This document shows, piece after piece, positions 1 through 10,328 of a stretch of DNA of 26,274 nt (within the stretch, counting starts at the first letter, position 1; every line of letters starts with the position of its first letter). The DNA is from Nymphaea colorata. Its lineage: Eukaryota; Streptophyta; Magnoliopsida; Nymphaeales; Nymphaeaceae. The notes under the pieces were generated by a model. That model was not told the origin of the DNA and did no database searches. It worked only from the letters and a program-made list of their open reading frames with translations. Where the stretch lies: assembly GCF_008831285.2 (NCBI RefSeq), contig NW_022204511.1, forward strand, positions 1 to 26,274. Direction: 5' to 3'. Position numbers and translations under genes: made by a program.

Positions 1-63
1 CCCAACCCCAACCCCAACCCCAACCCCAACCCCAACCCCAACCCCAACCCCAACCCCAACCCC
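1..63. repeat. Left telomere, CCCCAA repeats
   Basis: Perfect tandem CCCCAA units start at the first base and stop at 63, where unique AT-rich sequence begins. The strand runs C-rich at the 5' end, as expected for a chromosome end. The repeat unit is that of Tetrahymena-type telomeres and part of Paramecium telomeres, not the C4A4 of hypotrichs. Confidence 0.98.
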
Positions 64-320
64 GATTTTATCTCCAAATATTTGTATTGTTATTTCATTT
101 GAATCAATTGTTAGAAAAAAACTTTAGGAATCTAGGCTGCGAATATAAATTAGAACTGCTTTGATACTTTATATTCGATTAATTATCCTCAATAAATCGT
201 CATATTTGAACCAAAGCTATATATTTCTTGAAAAATACCAGATTTTACAGGTTGGCGGAGGGGGAAGAATCATAAAAGAAACATCAAGCCTATTTACTAC
301 CTTAAGGCTAGTAACTTTGA
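64..320. other. Left subtelomeric spacer
   Basis: AT-rich sequence between the telomere and the first gene. No repeat, RNA gene or convincing coding frame was seen. It presumably holds the promoter of the gene starting at 321. Confidence 0.6.
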
Positions 321-1248
321 ATGAACTCCATATCCACTAATTAGAAGATATTAGTTAAGGGATCAACTCAAGAAACATATAATTTTTCAACCTTTTTTCC
401 TCACTGTGATCGCGCTGCTGTAGACGAAGAATTAAAAAGATTATTTAGAAACGGAAACTGTCAAATTAACAATGTTAAGATGTGCTTTAGCTGCTTAAAT
501 AAGAGGCCCACGCCCGAAAAGTAACCTTTAAAACAATTAGATGCTGGTCTTTTGGGCAGGATTTATAGGCAATTCTATCCTGAAGAGTATGTATAGCAAA
601 TTGTTTGTTATTTCTTCTTGTTATCACGATTACTAGTGCCTATGATGAAGCACCTAAGGTCATGGGATGGCTGGGAGTGGAAAACGCTATCATTTTTATT
701 GTCCGATTCCTCGAAGTGTACTTATTCGGGTACATGACAAACAATTCCGAAACCCTTAGAGTTGAAGGATATAGCGAATAAAACTTAGTTTACATCAATT
801 TCAAGGGTTAAAAGACGTTTAGCTCCCAGAGTTAGCCAAGAAGATATATCAAATTATAGAAGACAATCCTATCAAATTCAGAAAGTGCTCATAGTCGGAG
901 CAAACACTTTCCAAAAATAAGAGGACTATTTTCAAAAAAAATGAAGAGAAGAAGTGTAAGGGGTCTATCTGCAAGCTAAAAAACTAAATACCAAAGATTG
1001 GCATAAAAACTAAGCCGATGCAAGAATGTATTTGTTTCTTTATCGAGGGATTGCCAGCGTGGAATAATTTAATTGTGGAGAAGATCTATGCTCTCACATC
1101 GTTAGCTATTGTCGTTCATATTCTATGGGTATTAGCTAGAGATCTTTATGGTATAACTTTTTGTGACTTTTGGCTGTTGCCGAGCTTTCTGTCATCATAT
1201 TTCTTGCTAGATTCGATTATCTTTACTATCGAGGACATCTTTAAGTGA
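321..1248 (+). CDS. Unrecognised protein with C-terminal membrane segments
   Basis: An ATG directly after an in-frame TGA at 318 opens a frame beginning MNSISTNQKI. In-frame TAA/TAG codons are read as Gln. The frame changes twice, and both changes fit short GT-AG introns. The first is best placed at 587-636 (50 nt, GTATGT donor). The second is about 59 nt, either 716-774 or 730-788. Removing 50 + 59 nt gives about 272 aa ending at TGA 1246-1248. The middle is Lys-rich with several Cys (C-F-S-C, K-K-C-K-G-S-I-C). The last 75 residues are strongly hydrophobic, with about two membrane helices (for example LTSLAIVVHILWVLA). I recognise no family. It converges on the gene ending at 1425. Confidence 0.6.
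587..636 (+). other. Inferred 50-nt intron (GTATGT...ACTAG)
   Basis: The open frame before 587 and the one after 636 differ by two positions. Removing 587-636 joins them as ...RQFYPE-D-AYDEAP..., with a good GTATGT donor and a TACTAG acceptor. A 17-nt intron at 620-636 would restore the same frame, so the donor is not certain. Confidence 0.5.
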
Positions 1249-1424
1249 CTATAGGCAACTGTGATAAATAGATGACAGCTCTAAGGAGGAAAGAAGTTGG
1301 AAAATGATGATTTCTTCCAAATTTATATCCTAATGATCAAGTTATTGTAATTCTTATCCATATTAATCAAACGATCAAATAATCTTATATGCTTCTAGTT
1401 GCTTAAGAGTAAAGCTGGCACCCA

Positions 1425-2586
1425 TCAAATCCTCTGGCCTGGTAACTCCTGCCTTTCGTCCCCTCGGTAGCTCACAGGGAAATAACTTATATTTGTCGCA
1501 TTAAACGCAGAAAGGACAATATCGACTTTCCATTGCCAACAGTACTTCTGGCCGTATCCAACTGCGTATTGTTCATCTTCAAGTTGGTGAATTGAGCGTT
1601 TATTCAGTCCCAAAATCATAGACTTCTTCTGCTTATCAACCAAGTATGATCCAAAGATGGAATTGGTGTTCGATTAGTATTTTACTGCGGGATAAAAGAC
1701 GATTCTGCTGTTGTTGGTGGCTATATTAAATAGAAGATTTGCTGCTTAGAGATGGCTTTAGGTGAGGAGTTGGGTCAAAGTTATGCTGAAGTCCATTATA
1801 GATTAGCTAGTATTTTGGAGATGAGGGAAATCCGAGTGAAGCGAATATCCAATCGGCCTCAGTCTGTTCAATATGGATCTTATAAGGCTGTGATTTGGTA
1901 TTGAATTTAAGTTATAAGATCTTTGAGAGAGGTTTCCCTTCTTTTGCGTCAAAATAAGCTTCTTTTAGTGCCTATATATCGCTAATTTTTTAAAGTTTTT
2001 CATCAAGATATTTGCCTTTCTTACAGATCTTCCTCATTATTTAATGATAAGCATCAGTATACTCTTTTTCAGTTTACCAGCAATCTGTAAGAAGTATCTT
2101 GAAGGGTTGCTTATCCATGTAGAAGGTATTTTAAAGAGAAACCTTTGGCTTGAGCTGTTTGAGTTGATAATAGAGCTGAGAAAACGTCTTAATAAAATCG
2201 GGACTTCCAAAATCCTAAAGTTATTAGCTATTGAGTGTAGCAAGCGGCGCTCCATAGCTGTGGTAGACCATATTCCAACTCTATCCGGATTTCGTAAGGC
2301 TGATAGGGGTAAGGATGTGGATCTTCATTTAGAATGATCCTAAATTTTGGAAAAAATCTATGACTCGGCCTTCCTTAACAGCATGAGAAGCAATTCCCTC
2401 GATCAAACTTACCTAGAGATTAATTGCTGTGATTATGTTCTTATCCTTGCGGACCATTAGCGTATTTTGAGCCATGGATATTAGTTCAAAAGATGAGTTA
2501 ATAATATAGATCTTCAAATTGGTAGAATCAATCACAAAATTATGTAGTGGTAAAAGAGGATCTATCATTTGGCGTTTAGCAGTCAT
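1425..2586 (-). CDS. Unrecognised protein, one frame break
   Basis: On the minus strand an ATG at 2586 opens a frame that reads through many TAA/TAG as Gln (starts MTAKRQMIDPLLPLHNF) to about 1740. There it shifts by +1 into a second good frame ending at TGA 1425-1427 (last residues RQELPGQRI). The combined length is about 386 aa. The break could be a one-base indel or a 16-nt intron near 1687-1702 (GTC...CAG). The N-terminal half is mixed alpha/beta-like. The C-terminal part contains YAVGYGQKYCWQWKV and FPVSYRGDERQ, which look like a compact folded domain. I do not recognise the family. It lies 94 bp downstream of the gene at 2681-3646 on the same strand. Confidence 0.55.
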
Positions 2587-2680
2587 TCGGCTATAGTCCT
2601 ACAAATGATGGAGTCTAAAAATGTTATTTTCTTGTCATAATGATTAAATATTGAAGTAAAGGGACATAGATATACATCAG

Positions 2681-3646
2681 TCATCCATTGATGAAATTTC
2701 GGTAATCTTGCTCATGTTCACTCCATACAAATCTTCTATGAATCCTGCTAAATGAGTTATTGCTATAATCAAGATGAGTTTCAATTTGGCTCCTTTGATT
2801 GGGAGTAAATAGGATGATTCCATACGGTCTAATAAACTTTGACTAATTCACGACCCAATAATCCTCCATTCCGGAACAAATTCTCACCTTCTCTGGTTTT
2901 ACTCTGCACTACAACACAATATGATAAGTTTCTCCATTGATAGTCACTGGAGTACTATAATCAAGCAGAGAGACCTAGCAATGAGGGCTCAAATATACGC
3001 CTCTTCCAACTTTTTCATTGGGATAGTTAACACACTGTTTATCGGCGTAATACTGATTATCTCCTGCAATAAGCATCTCTCCTTTTAGTCTTCCTTGCAT
3101 AATACATTTAAAAGTTGGTAAATTGCCGATTAATTTTTAAGGGTGCCTTACTCCATGAAAAGCTATCGCCCACTCATTTCTAATCTTTTTCATACTGATC
3201 CAATCATCATTATCATCATAAAGTCCCATAACTTTAATGCCGAACCTTTGGCCTTTGACTGGCTGATAATATGGGAAACCTCCTCTTCCTTGAGTCTCAG
3301 CAGCTGTGAAGTTGTTTGGAAAACTATAATCGCCTTTTGGCTAGAGCTAGCATTTACATATCATGAATCCTTTGAAAAATGGCAATATCTCAAACTATTA
3401 CAAGGCATTCTAAAGCTTCGCATTTCTTTTGTTTGCCTTGGCGAGCTCTGCTTCGAGACTCTTAATCTTTTATTTGCTTGGTCTAACTAAATTTTTATCT
3501 ATTTACTTAGTCCCGAGATTTCTAAGCGTCCTTTGTCGATATGGCCAGTTCTCCAGGTCTATCAAGATATTTGGTTCCAGTTCCGGCACATCCTCCCATA
3601 TTTTGTTATGTTTTTTATATTACTTATTTTCAATACTGCCTAACAT
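2681..3646 (-). CDS. Protein with conserved YDD(G)N(N)DW...DYWV...IRPYG domain
   Basis: One uninterrupted ciliate-code frame of 321 aa runs from ATG 3646 to TGA 2681-2683. The first 90 residues are Lys/Glu-rich and coiled-coil-like (KIKSLEAELAKANKRNAKL). The rest is one conserved domain: GGFPYYQP, LYDDNDDWIGM, EWAIAFHGV, GRGVYLSPHC, LQCRVKPEKVRIC, MEDYWVVN, IRPYGIILFTP. From memory this order (GW...YD.GN.DW, W.VA.HG, GVY.SP, ..RV.P..I, YWV, IRPY.I) marks a family widespread in fungi, amoebae and ciliates, often fused to other domains. Its fold has a GVY.SP step reminiscent of ADP-ribosyltransferases, but that link is my inference. A damaged paralogue lies at 23801-24708. An upstream exon before the ATG cannot be excluded. 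Confidence 0.8.
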
Positions 3647-4001
3647 CTCAAGCTCTAACTAGACTTTTTCAAGCTAAGCATTAATATATCAGATCAAAGA
3701 ATTTTCTCAGAGCTTATAATTAAATTAATTAGGCTTTTTCTTATTTTACAAAGGCAGAGCTTATAGAAAAGAAAAAAAGATGGTCATTTGGAGTCCTGCT
3801 TGTCCTTAAAGTATTCTTCTTTATAATTTGTAATTTGAAAAATATTGAACTTTTTGTTTAGAGTAAATAAGTTGGCCTTATATCTCAAGCAAAGTAAAAA
3901 ACGAAAAAACAGCCATAGTTTAGCGAAGGCAAAGCGCCAAGTAGGCTGAAACGTTCATCAATTAGTTAAAGTAGCTTTAGATAGTATGATGAATTGGAAA
4001 A
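3647..4001. other. Intergenic spacer
   Basis: AT-rich spacer between two minus-strand genes, presumably the promoter of the gene starting at 3646. No RNA gene or repeat was recognised. Confidence 0.5.
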
Positions 4002-4681
4002 TCATTTGTTTGAATATTTTTGGCCTTGAACAGCTGCCGAAGGCTACACTTTGATTGATGATTCTGGGTTTTCATCCATTTCCTCTTTGAGAGAATAGTC
4101 CAGCAGAGCTATTGTTGTGAGGATGATGAGAGGAAGCGCAAGCACAAATGTGAGGACGGCCTCAGCGATGCTGAAATTTACGAAGTCCCTCAAGACTACG
4201 ACAAAGTCCCTCATAAAGCTATTGTAGTAAAAGTTCCATTGGTCGAAGAAACCCCGGTAGAACTAGTTGTAATAGGTGCAGTTCATGCTGGCCGAGACGG
4301 CAATCACGAAATTAAAGCCAAAGTTGAACATCAGCAGGGCAAGAATAACTCTTGTCCAGATGTAGTGATTGGTCTGGCCTATATAACCTAGCGCGAGGAG
4401 AATAACTGCTACGCTTGTCAAGATTTGTTGAATACCGGCGATGGCATAAAAGGCGATGGGCGAATCATAGAGAGCCTTGATGCTATCGTACTGGCCACTT
4501 AGACCGAACTGTGGATCTTTGTAGAGGGAGACAAACTTGCCCATGAGTCCGCAATCTGAGTTAATCAATATGTACATCCCCAGTGGACCACCCCGAGACA
4601 GGCAATTATGATATTGCACACCACCAGCACTCTCACTGCTGTTTATTGCTCAAAACACCTTAGTCTGAAGTATACAGCCAT
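4002..4681 (-). CDS. Small four-helix membrane protein
   Basis: ATG at 4681 starts MAVYFRLRCFEQQTAVRVLV, and TGA lies at 4002-4004. One frame change at about 4565-4584 fits a 20-nt GT...CAG intron (GTACAT donor) or a one-base indel; removing 20 nt gives 219 aa. Four hydrophobic helices are visible: VLVVCNIIIACLGVV; AGIQQILTSVAVILLALGYI; VILALLMFNFGFNFVIAVSA; and AVLTFVLALPLIILTTIALL. Between helices 3 and 4 is an aromatic loop (CTYYNQFYRGFFDQWNFYY), and a short acidic tail follows helix 4. Spacing resembles tetraspan proteins, but I see no family signature. The same architecture occurs twice in the plus-strand gene at 21821-23212, which confirms this reading. Confidence 0.72.
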
Positions 4682-5001
4682 CTTACTGTAATTAATTATT
4701 ATCAATCAGATAAACTAAGGCTACAAAATGCTGAATATAAGCTCCTTTGAAGTAAAAAATGAAACTTTGCTAATTAAAAGTGAAATAATTAAGTTTAACT
4801 TGCAGAAAGGCTCTATTTATGATGGCTTTACCCAGTCTTGCTGGAAGTAAACTCATTTTATATAAAATTTGTTATTTTATATCATATATGATTTTGAGAA
4901 TTTTCGAAAAATTGATAATTTGGCAATCAAAGAGAAACAAATTAAAAACACTCAAAATTCGAAAAGTTTGGAACTTTTAGGCAATAAAGAGCTAAAATCT
5001 T
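4682..5001. other. Intergenic spacer
   Basis: Strongly AT-rich spacer with no recognised feature. It separates the 4002-4681 gene from the 3' end of the GC-rich gene ending at 5002. Confidence 0.5.
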
Positions 5002-6899
5002 TCAAAAAACTTTTTGCAGGACACATTTCAATAATAAAATAAGATTGATGAAATAAATACGTTGTTATGGTTGATCACTGCTGTTCGTTTTTGTCTTCTT
5101 CGGGTTCTTCTTTTCCTCTATGATTTTGCGCTTGGGTCTGAGTCCGCGTCTGAGGTCGTTTTCGAGGCCGTTCACTCTCTCCGTTTCCTCAGCGTCGAGC
5201 TCGCAGCGCTGCCGGTACTCCTCGATCAGCGCCAGCGCCTCCGTCCGCTTCTCGACCTGGCAGAGCGCGTCCACCATCCGCGGGTACACCGCCAGCAGCT
5301 CGTGGCCTTCCCGCAGGCACTCCCTCAGGTGCACCAGCGCCTCCTCGGACTTCTCGACGCTCAGCAGGAAGTTGGCAGTCTGCAGCCGCACCTCGCAGTC
5401 GCCGGGGAACTCCTCCCTCCACTTCTGCAGCCACTCCGCCGCTCCGTTGTTGTCCTTCAGCTCCGCGCAGGCGCCCACTGCCGTCTCGTACACGCTCCAC
5501 CGCTCTTCCTTCCTCTCCGCGGGGGCGGCGCTGAGGTACGCGCGGCACACACTCGCCACCGCCTTGAAGTCCTTGAGGCCGCTGTGGGTCTGGGCCAGTT
5601 CGATGTAGGCCGAAGGCTCTCCCGCGTTGGCCTCCTGGAAACCGGTGAACCACCGCAGGGCGATCTTGTGCTGTCCGAGTGCTCTGTAGGCGACTCCCAA
5701 ACCGAAGAAGCAGTCCGACTCCTGCTTCGGCGTCAGTCTGTAGTTCATCGCAGTGCTCAGGCTGTCGATGGCCTCGTCGTACTTCTTCAGGCTGACTAGC
5801 GCCTTCCCCAAGTTGATGTGCGCCTCGGCGAATCCCTTATCGATTTTCACGCAGGCTTCGAACTGCTCTTTGGCCTCCTCGAGACTGTCCTCCTTCACGA
5901 AGGTCTCCCCAACAGCATTGATGGCGCGGACGTATTCGGGGTTTATTTGCAGTGCTTCAGTTAATACTCTGCGGGTCTATTTGAAGTCGGAGGGTTGGTT
6001 GGTCAAAGCGTAGACATAAAGGGCGAAGATGTTGGTTTGTCGTGATCGATCCTTCCTTGGCGCGACTGAGGGCCTGCTCGTGCTGCTTGAGGGAGAGGTG
6101 CAGCAGGGCAGCCATGGCGTAGGACTGACCGAAGGGGGTTGAGGGCGATGGCAGCACTGTAGAGCTCGAGGGCTACTTCAAACCTACCGGCGTTGTGCTC
6201 GACCACGGCGAGTCCGAAGGCGGCCTGGAGGCTCGAGGGGTGCAGCTTCTGGATCCTGCTGTAGAACTCCCTGGCCTCGTCGTAGTTCTGCTCGCTCTGG
6301 AAGCAGATGGCGAGCTGGTCGAACAGGGAGTACTCCTTCTTCTTCCCCTCCAGCTTCAGCTCCTTCATCATGTCGTCGTCCTTGAACTCAGAGCCCTCCC
6401 CGCTGGGGTTCCCGAAGGAGTCCTCGTCGCAGCCGAGACCGAGGAAGGCTTCGGCGACGGCCTCCGCGGCGTTGTTCTCGATGAGGGCCTTGAGCATCGG
6501 CACGGCCTCGGCGAAGCGCTGCTTCTCCATGAGTTCCCTCACCTTGAGCCTGAGGTGGTCGTCGAACTCCTTCTCCTTGCCCTTGCGCTTGATGGCGATG
6601 ATCTAAGAAATGATGGGGAGCAGGGAGCGCTTGGTGGCGGCCACCTTCTCCTCGTGCTTCTGGTTGACCTCGGCCATGCGGGACTCGAACTTGGGGTAGA
6701 GGCGGAACTTGGCGACGGCGTCCCTGTCGATGGGGTGCTGGCAGTCGGGACAGACGCTGCCCTCCTTGATGAGGAGGCGGTCGAAACAGTTTTGGCAGCA
6801 AATGTGTTGCTGCGGACAGAGGATCATCGGCGCGCGCACCTTGCTGTTGTAGCGGAACTTGCAGACACCGCAAACCTGCACATTGATTTCTCCTGGCAT
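5002..6899 (-). CDS. RING finger plus TPR-repeat protein
   Basis: Starts MPGEINVQVCGVCKF at ATG 6899. Residues about 10-60 form a RING-type zinc site: CGVC, then LCPQQHICCQNC, then CPDC. A Lys/Glu-rich helix follows, then multiple tetratricopeptide repeats to about residue 550 (for example ALELYSAAIALNP, AEAHINLGKALVSLKKYDEA, CFFGLGVAYRALGQ). It ends with a basic tail (RPKRKIIEEKKNPKKTK). RING + TPR suggests an E3 ubiquitin ligase scaffold or adaptor; this is inference from domains. In-frame TAG (LLPIIS-Q-IIAIK; DFK-Q-TRR) supports UAG = Gln. Two +1 frame breaks, at a G5/C5 run (6134-6138) and about 6040-6056, fall inside TPRs and look like indels. The gene is much more GC-rich than its surroundings. 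After DQP a TAA is followed by AT-rich sequence to TGA 5002, so the true end could be 5063. Confidence 0.85.
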
Positions 6900-7183
6900 C
6901 GTGATTTTAAATATCGATCGACGAATAAAAAGCAATAGTTTAAATGCCAAATGTAATCACTTATACCAAAAAAATAGAGCCGACGCTTTCTATAAACATA
7001 ATCAACATTCGTCGCTTTTTCTCCGAGATAATAAAATCTTAATTTTAATCTTTCAAGCAAGTCAGGAGTTGCACAAAATTATGAGGAGTCTTCCATTTGC
7101 TTTCAATAAAATGTATTTGATTGTTTTTATTATTAATTTACTTATTTAATGTATCATAGGTCACGGTGATTTATATATTTAAG
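6900..7183. promoter_or_regulatory. Divergent intergenic region
   Basis: AT-rich 284-bp region between the starts of two divergent genes, so it should carry both promoters. No specific motif was identified. Confidence 0.4.
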
Positions 7184-8469
7184 ATGACGAGTATCTGGAT
7201 AGTGATTGTCTCCCTTTTTATTGTGCTCAGCCACACAGGAAGTATTGGTTTGCTTATTAAGCCTATAACGCAACCCTTCTCCTCACATGGATGGGAGGTC
7301 ATTGCCAAAAGCTTGGCCCCAAATGCGATAAAAATAAATACGACCAATGGGATCAGTAAAACTCTTTCTATACAGTCAAAGCTTTACTATCCATGGCCTG
7401 AGGTTTACGAGAAAGGAAGAGGGCTACTATGGATCGTTTAATTTCAACTCATTGAAGAAAACCAATACCTGCTGAGTAAAATGTATGATTTCTGGCCGCC
7501 TCAACCTCAAATCAACGGACCACCCCACTTCCTATGGGATTATGAATGGGAACATTATGGGCAAAGGTTTGCAGAGATCTATTTTATTGAAACTGGAGAA
7601 GATAACAGAAATATACTTCAGAGATAATTTTTGAGGCGTGTATCGAATTATATGAATCATTGGCAGTGAGGAAACTGAAGCGTAGTCGATATGGGAGAGA
7701 TGAGTTTTCCAGACTTTTAGGGATTCCCCAGGATTCATTCTATTTCATTTGTAATCAAGATAATATTCTGGTTGATTTGAAGATCTGCTACCAGGTAAGT
7801 CTAAGTTGGTCCAAATGGTCAACAAAGCTCAGAAGCTGCAGCTACAAAGAGTATGAATCATCTACGTGCTCTTCGAATAATCAAATCACTCTCTACGATT
7901 GGCAGAGCCAGCCCAGCTATTAAGTACAACCAATGAGCGATTAATACTATCAATAGCTTAAGGATAAGGATGAACTAGTATACTATCCTGTGGTGGAAAT
8001 GGCATAGGATGAAAAAATAGAGGAAATCGTGATTGATACCAAAAAAGGCGATGACCAAAAAGAAAAGGAACGAGAAGAGATTGAAGAAATAGTGATTGAT
8101 ACAAAAGGTAGGCCTGGACAAGAATAAAAGAGAAGGCCATATTAGCAGATGAGTGATGCAGAACGAGCTCAAATATAGAAGAAAAAAATGGATGAGCTAG
8201 ACTTCGGATCTTCGCAGTAGTAATTGTATGGAACGAGCTAAGTGCTAGATGCATTGCTGTAATCTTTTATCGTTGTTGCCATACTCACTTCCCTTGCTTG
8301 GATATGCTGTATCGCCTGCATATGTAAGTGCAGAAGCCAATTTAATAAGCTGAAATAGTCTCAAGGTCTTGTCGAATAATCAATCAGTGATTCAAAAGAA
8401 AAAGAAATGTAAAAAATAGAAAACGCTCTCGAAAAGGAAAAAATGGTAGAAGCCATAATCAATTTATGA
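7184..8469 (+). CDS. RNase T2-like protein with lost catalytic residues, membrane-anchored
   Basis: The ATG at 7184 opens a signal peptide (MTSIWIVIVSLFIVLSHTGS). Segments then follow the RNase T2 order. LYYPWPEVYEKG sits where FTIHGLWPDYKNG is usual. LLSKMYDFWPP resembles the LM..YWP helix. HFLWDYEWEHYGQRF sits where FWEHEWNKHGTC is usual. FEACIELYESL and DNILVDLKICYQ resemble later T2 strands. Both catalytic histidine motifs are changed (HGLWP to YYPWP, HEWxKHG to YEWEHYG), so enzyme activity is doubtful. A hydrophilic Glu/Lys stretch follows with the repeated element EEIVIDTKKG/EEIVIDTKGR. Then come one membrane helix (SFIVVAILTSLAWICCIACI) and a charged tail to TGA 8467-8469. A missing T in the T5 run 7628-7632 breaks the frame; adding one base gives 428 aa. 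Probably a secreted-side, membrane-tethered protein. Confidence 0.72.
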
Positions 8470-8862
8470 TTCAATAGAAGAAAAATCTCTTTTTTTTGTT
8501 TTTATCCAACAAAATACTTTTTAAAATACAGAATAGAGAAATAAGACTGATATATAGGATATAAGATTAATAACTGCAATCAATTAGGCATTTTAGAAAC
8601 AAACACTGTCTTTTTTAGCGTAAAGATGATTGTTTTTGTTACAGATTATATTTTCCCTTATGCTTTTACAATTGTCTGTGGTGTGATTTGCCATTCTTGC
8701 AAATTTGTACTTCTGTATGAGTTTGCCTTATGAATTCCATGCTTAACCATCGAAATAATTAAGATAATTATTGGCTAATTATAGATAATATTTAATCAGA
8801 ATCACTTGCTCAATAAAAGCCACACAAAAATCGGAATATAAATAAAATCAAAGATAAATAAA
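8470..8862. other. Intergenic spacer
   Basis: AT-rich 393-bp spacer between two same-strand genes, with long A and T runs just after the upstream stop. No RNA gene or repeat was recognised. It should include the promoter of the gene at 8863. Confidence 0.5.
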
Positions 8863-10328
8863 ATGGGCCGTTTTTCACCCTTAATACTGAGCGCTCTGCT
8901 AGTTTCCGCACTGTCAATCACTTACTGCTCATCCCACTGCATCTCAAATATCTCCTGCTTTGACCCAACTCCCACCGGATGTATCGTCTGCGACTACCAC
9001 ATCTACAGCTCAAAAGACCAAAACTCAAACTGCATACTGAGTCCTCTTACTGTCATGGTCGCCAATGATCTGCAATACAACAATATGAGCTTGGTTGGTT
9101 TCAACACCAATAATCCTTCTCCAATAACCTGCAGTGGCTATACGTTTTCTGGTCTCTACTCATCTAGCCACTATATCACCAAGACCTACAGCGAAATCCC
9201 ACCCAGACATTATATGCTAATGATTAGATTTAGTGTCATCTTCATGGGCTCATGGGGACTCTAGGACCAATTGAGATTAATGGTCAATGATGGAACTAAA
9301 AGTTCAAACTACGACTATTACGCATCCTGTAATGACTTAAGCAGTCTCTGCGGTTCTAATACTACAGACTGCATCAGGATTCAGGAATTTAGAATTCCTC
9401 ACAACTCTTCAACCGCTACTCTCAACTTCACCTCCCTTACTTCTCAGACTGATACATCTATTCAAGCTTGGGGGATCAAGGAACTGATAGTGGCTGCCAA
9501 ACAGTGCCATTCTTCTTGCAATAGCTGCTATGGTCCACTTAACAGCTAATGTACCGAATGCAGTTAAGGCCATTATCTTACTGGAAACCTTTGCTTGAGC
9601 AGCTGTCCTCCTGGATACTACAAGAATATAGACTTAGGGGTGTGCGAGTGGGCATGCTCTAAGAAATATTTGCATCAAAGGGTGGAAACGATGAGCTCTT
9701 ATGCTCCAAATGCAAAGATGGATGCTTGCTGTGCCACAATGCAGATGTTTGCGAGGCATGGGAAGGCGTCCCAATGTACTCTGAGAATCTTTGGACTGAT
9801 AAGATGGAATTCTGGATCATTCTAATTGTTGCTGGCGTTGGAGTCGGTGTATTCTTAATTATCAAATTCATCAAAAGAACATTCCAAATCAGAGCTTTAA
9901 GAAGCGTTAACTGAGAAAAAGGAAAAAAAAACAAAGGGGGTCTTCCATCGATCAAGGAAGAGTCTCACCAGACAATAAATAGCTCGTAAGTGGTCTCCAA
10001 GTCTAGCTATGTGACCGTATCAGATAATATCCTGTGATGAGAAATAAGTGTAAAAGTCTAGGTATAGCCAGAAGTTATTTTCGTTCGTCCAAGAGAATTC
10101 GAAGAAGAAGAGGAATAAAAGAAAGAAACAAGGCCCAAATATAAATTATAGATTGAAGATCTATAGTTGAGTCAAAGCAGAGTGGAAAAGGATCGCCAAG
10201 ATATAGTCGTCAATAATAGCTCGAAAAGGCTAAACTGTTCGCCACTGTAAATAAAAAACCAGCTGATTGAACTTTTAGCATTTAGATCTTTGATCTTTCC
10301 ATCAATTATTAAGTTTAAGACTATATGA
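8863..10328 (+). CDS. Cysteine-rich type I surface protein
   Basis: Starts MGRFSPLILSALLVSALSITY, a clear signal peptide. An extracellular domain with Cys pairs follows. Then come furin-like/growth-factor-receptor-type Cys repeats (CHSSCNSCYGPLNSQCTECS, CLSSCPPGYYKN, CSKCKDGCLLCHNADVC). One membrane helix follows (FWIILIVAGVGVGVFLIIKF), then a long charged cytoplasmic tail (EFEEEEEQKKETRPKYK). TAG 9262 and TAA/TAG near 9548-9567 are read as Gln inside the Cys region. One T is missing in the run 9669-9671, which shifts the frame. In the tail two TGA sites (9912 and 10035) are in frame. They can be removed by a 51-nt intron (9906-9956) and a 15-nt intron (10034-10048). Otherwise the protein would end at 9914. 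With those introns it is about 466 aa, ending at TGA 10326. This class is common among ciliate surface proteins. Confidence 0.75.

Noticed and set aside
2044-2337. Plus-strand 97-residue open frame
   Set aside because: It lies within the continuous minus-strand ciliate-code frame of the 1425-2586 gene, which is longer and more protein-like.
2400-2453. GTAAGT donor-like site in the 1425-2586 gene
   Set aside because: The uninterrupted frame across it reads as good protein; splicing to nearby AG sites would break the frame.
5062-5799. Long plus-strand open frame opposite the TPR gene
   Set aside because: It is antisense to conserved TPR repeats. It arises from the GC-rich codon bias of the real gene and is Leu/Arg/Val-rich with no domain.
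6195-6938. 247-residue plus-strand open frame opposite the RING region
   Set aside because: It is antisense to the RING/TPR gene; its Leu/Gly/Glu-rich composition is a shadow artefact.
7794-7920. GTAAGT donor-like site in the RNase T2-like gene
   Set aside because: The frame remains open and Cys-containing through the segment, fitting a T2 C-terminus, so no intron is needed.
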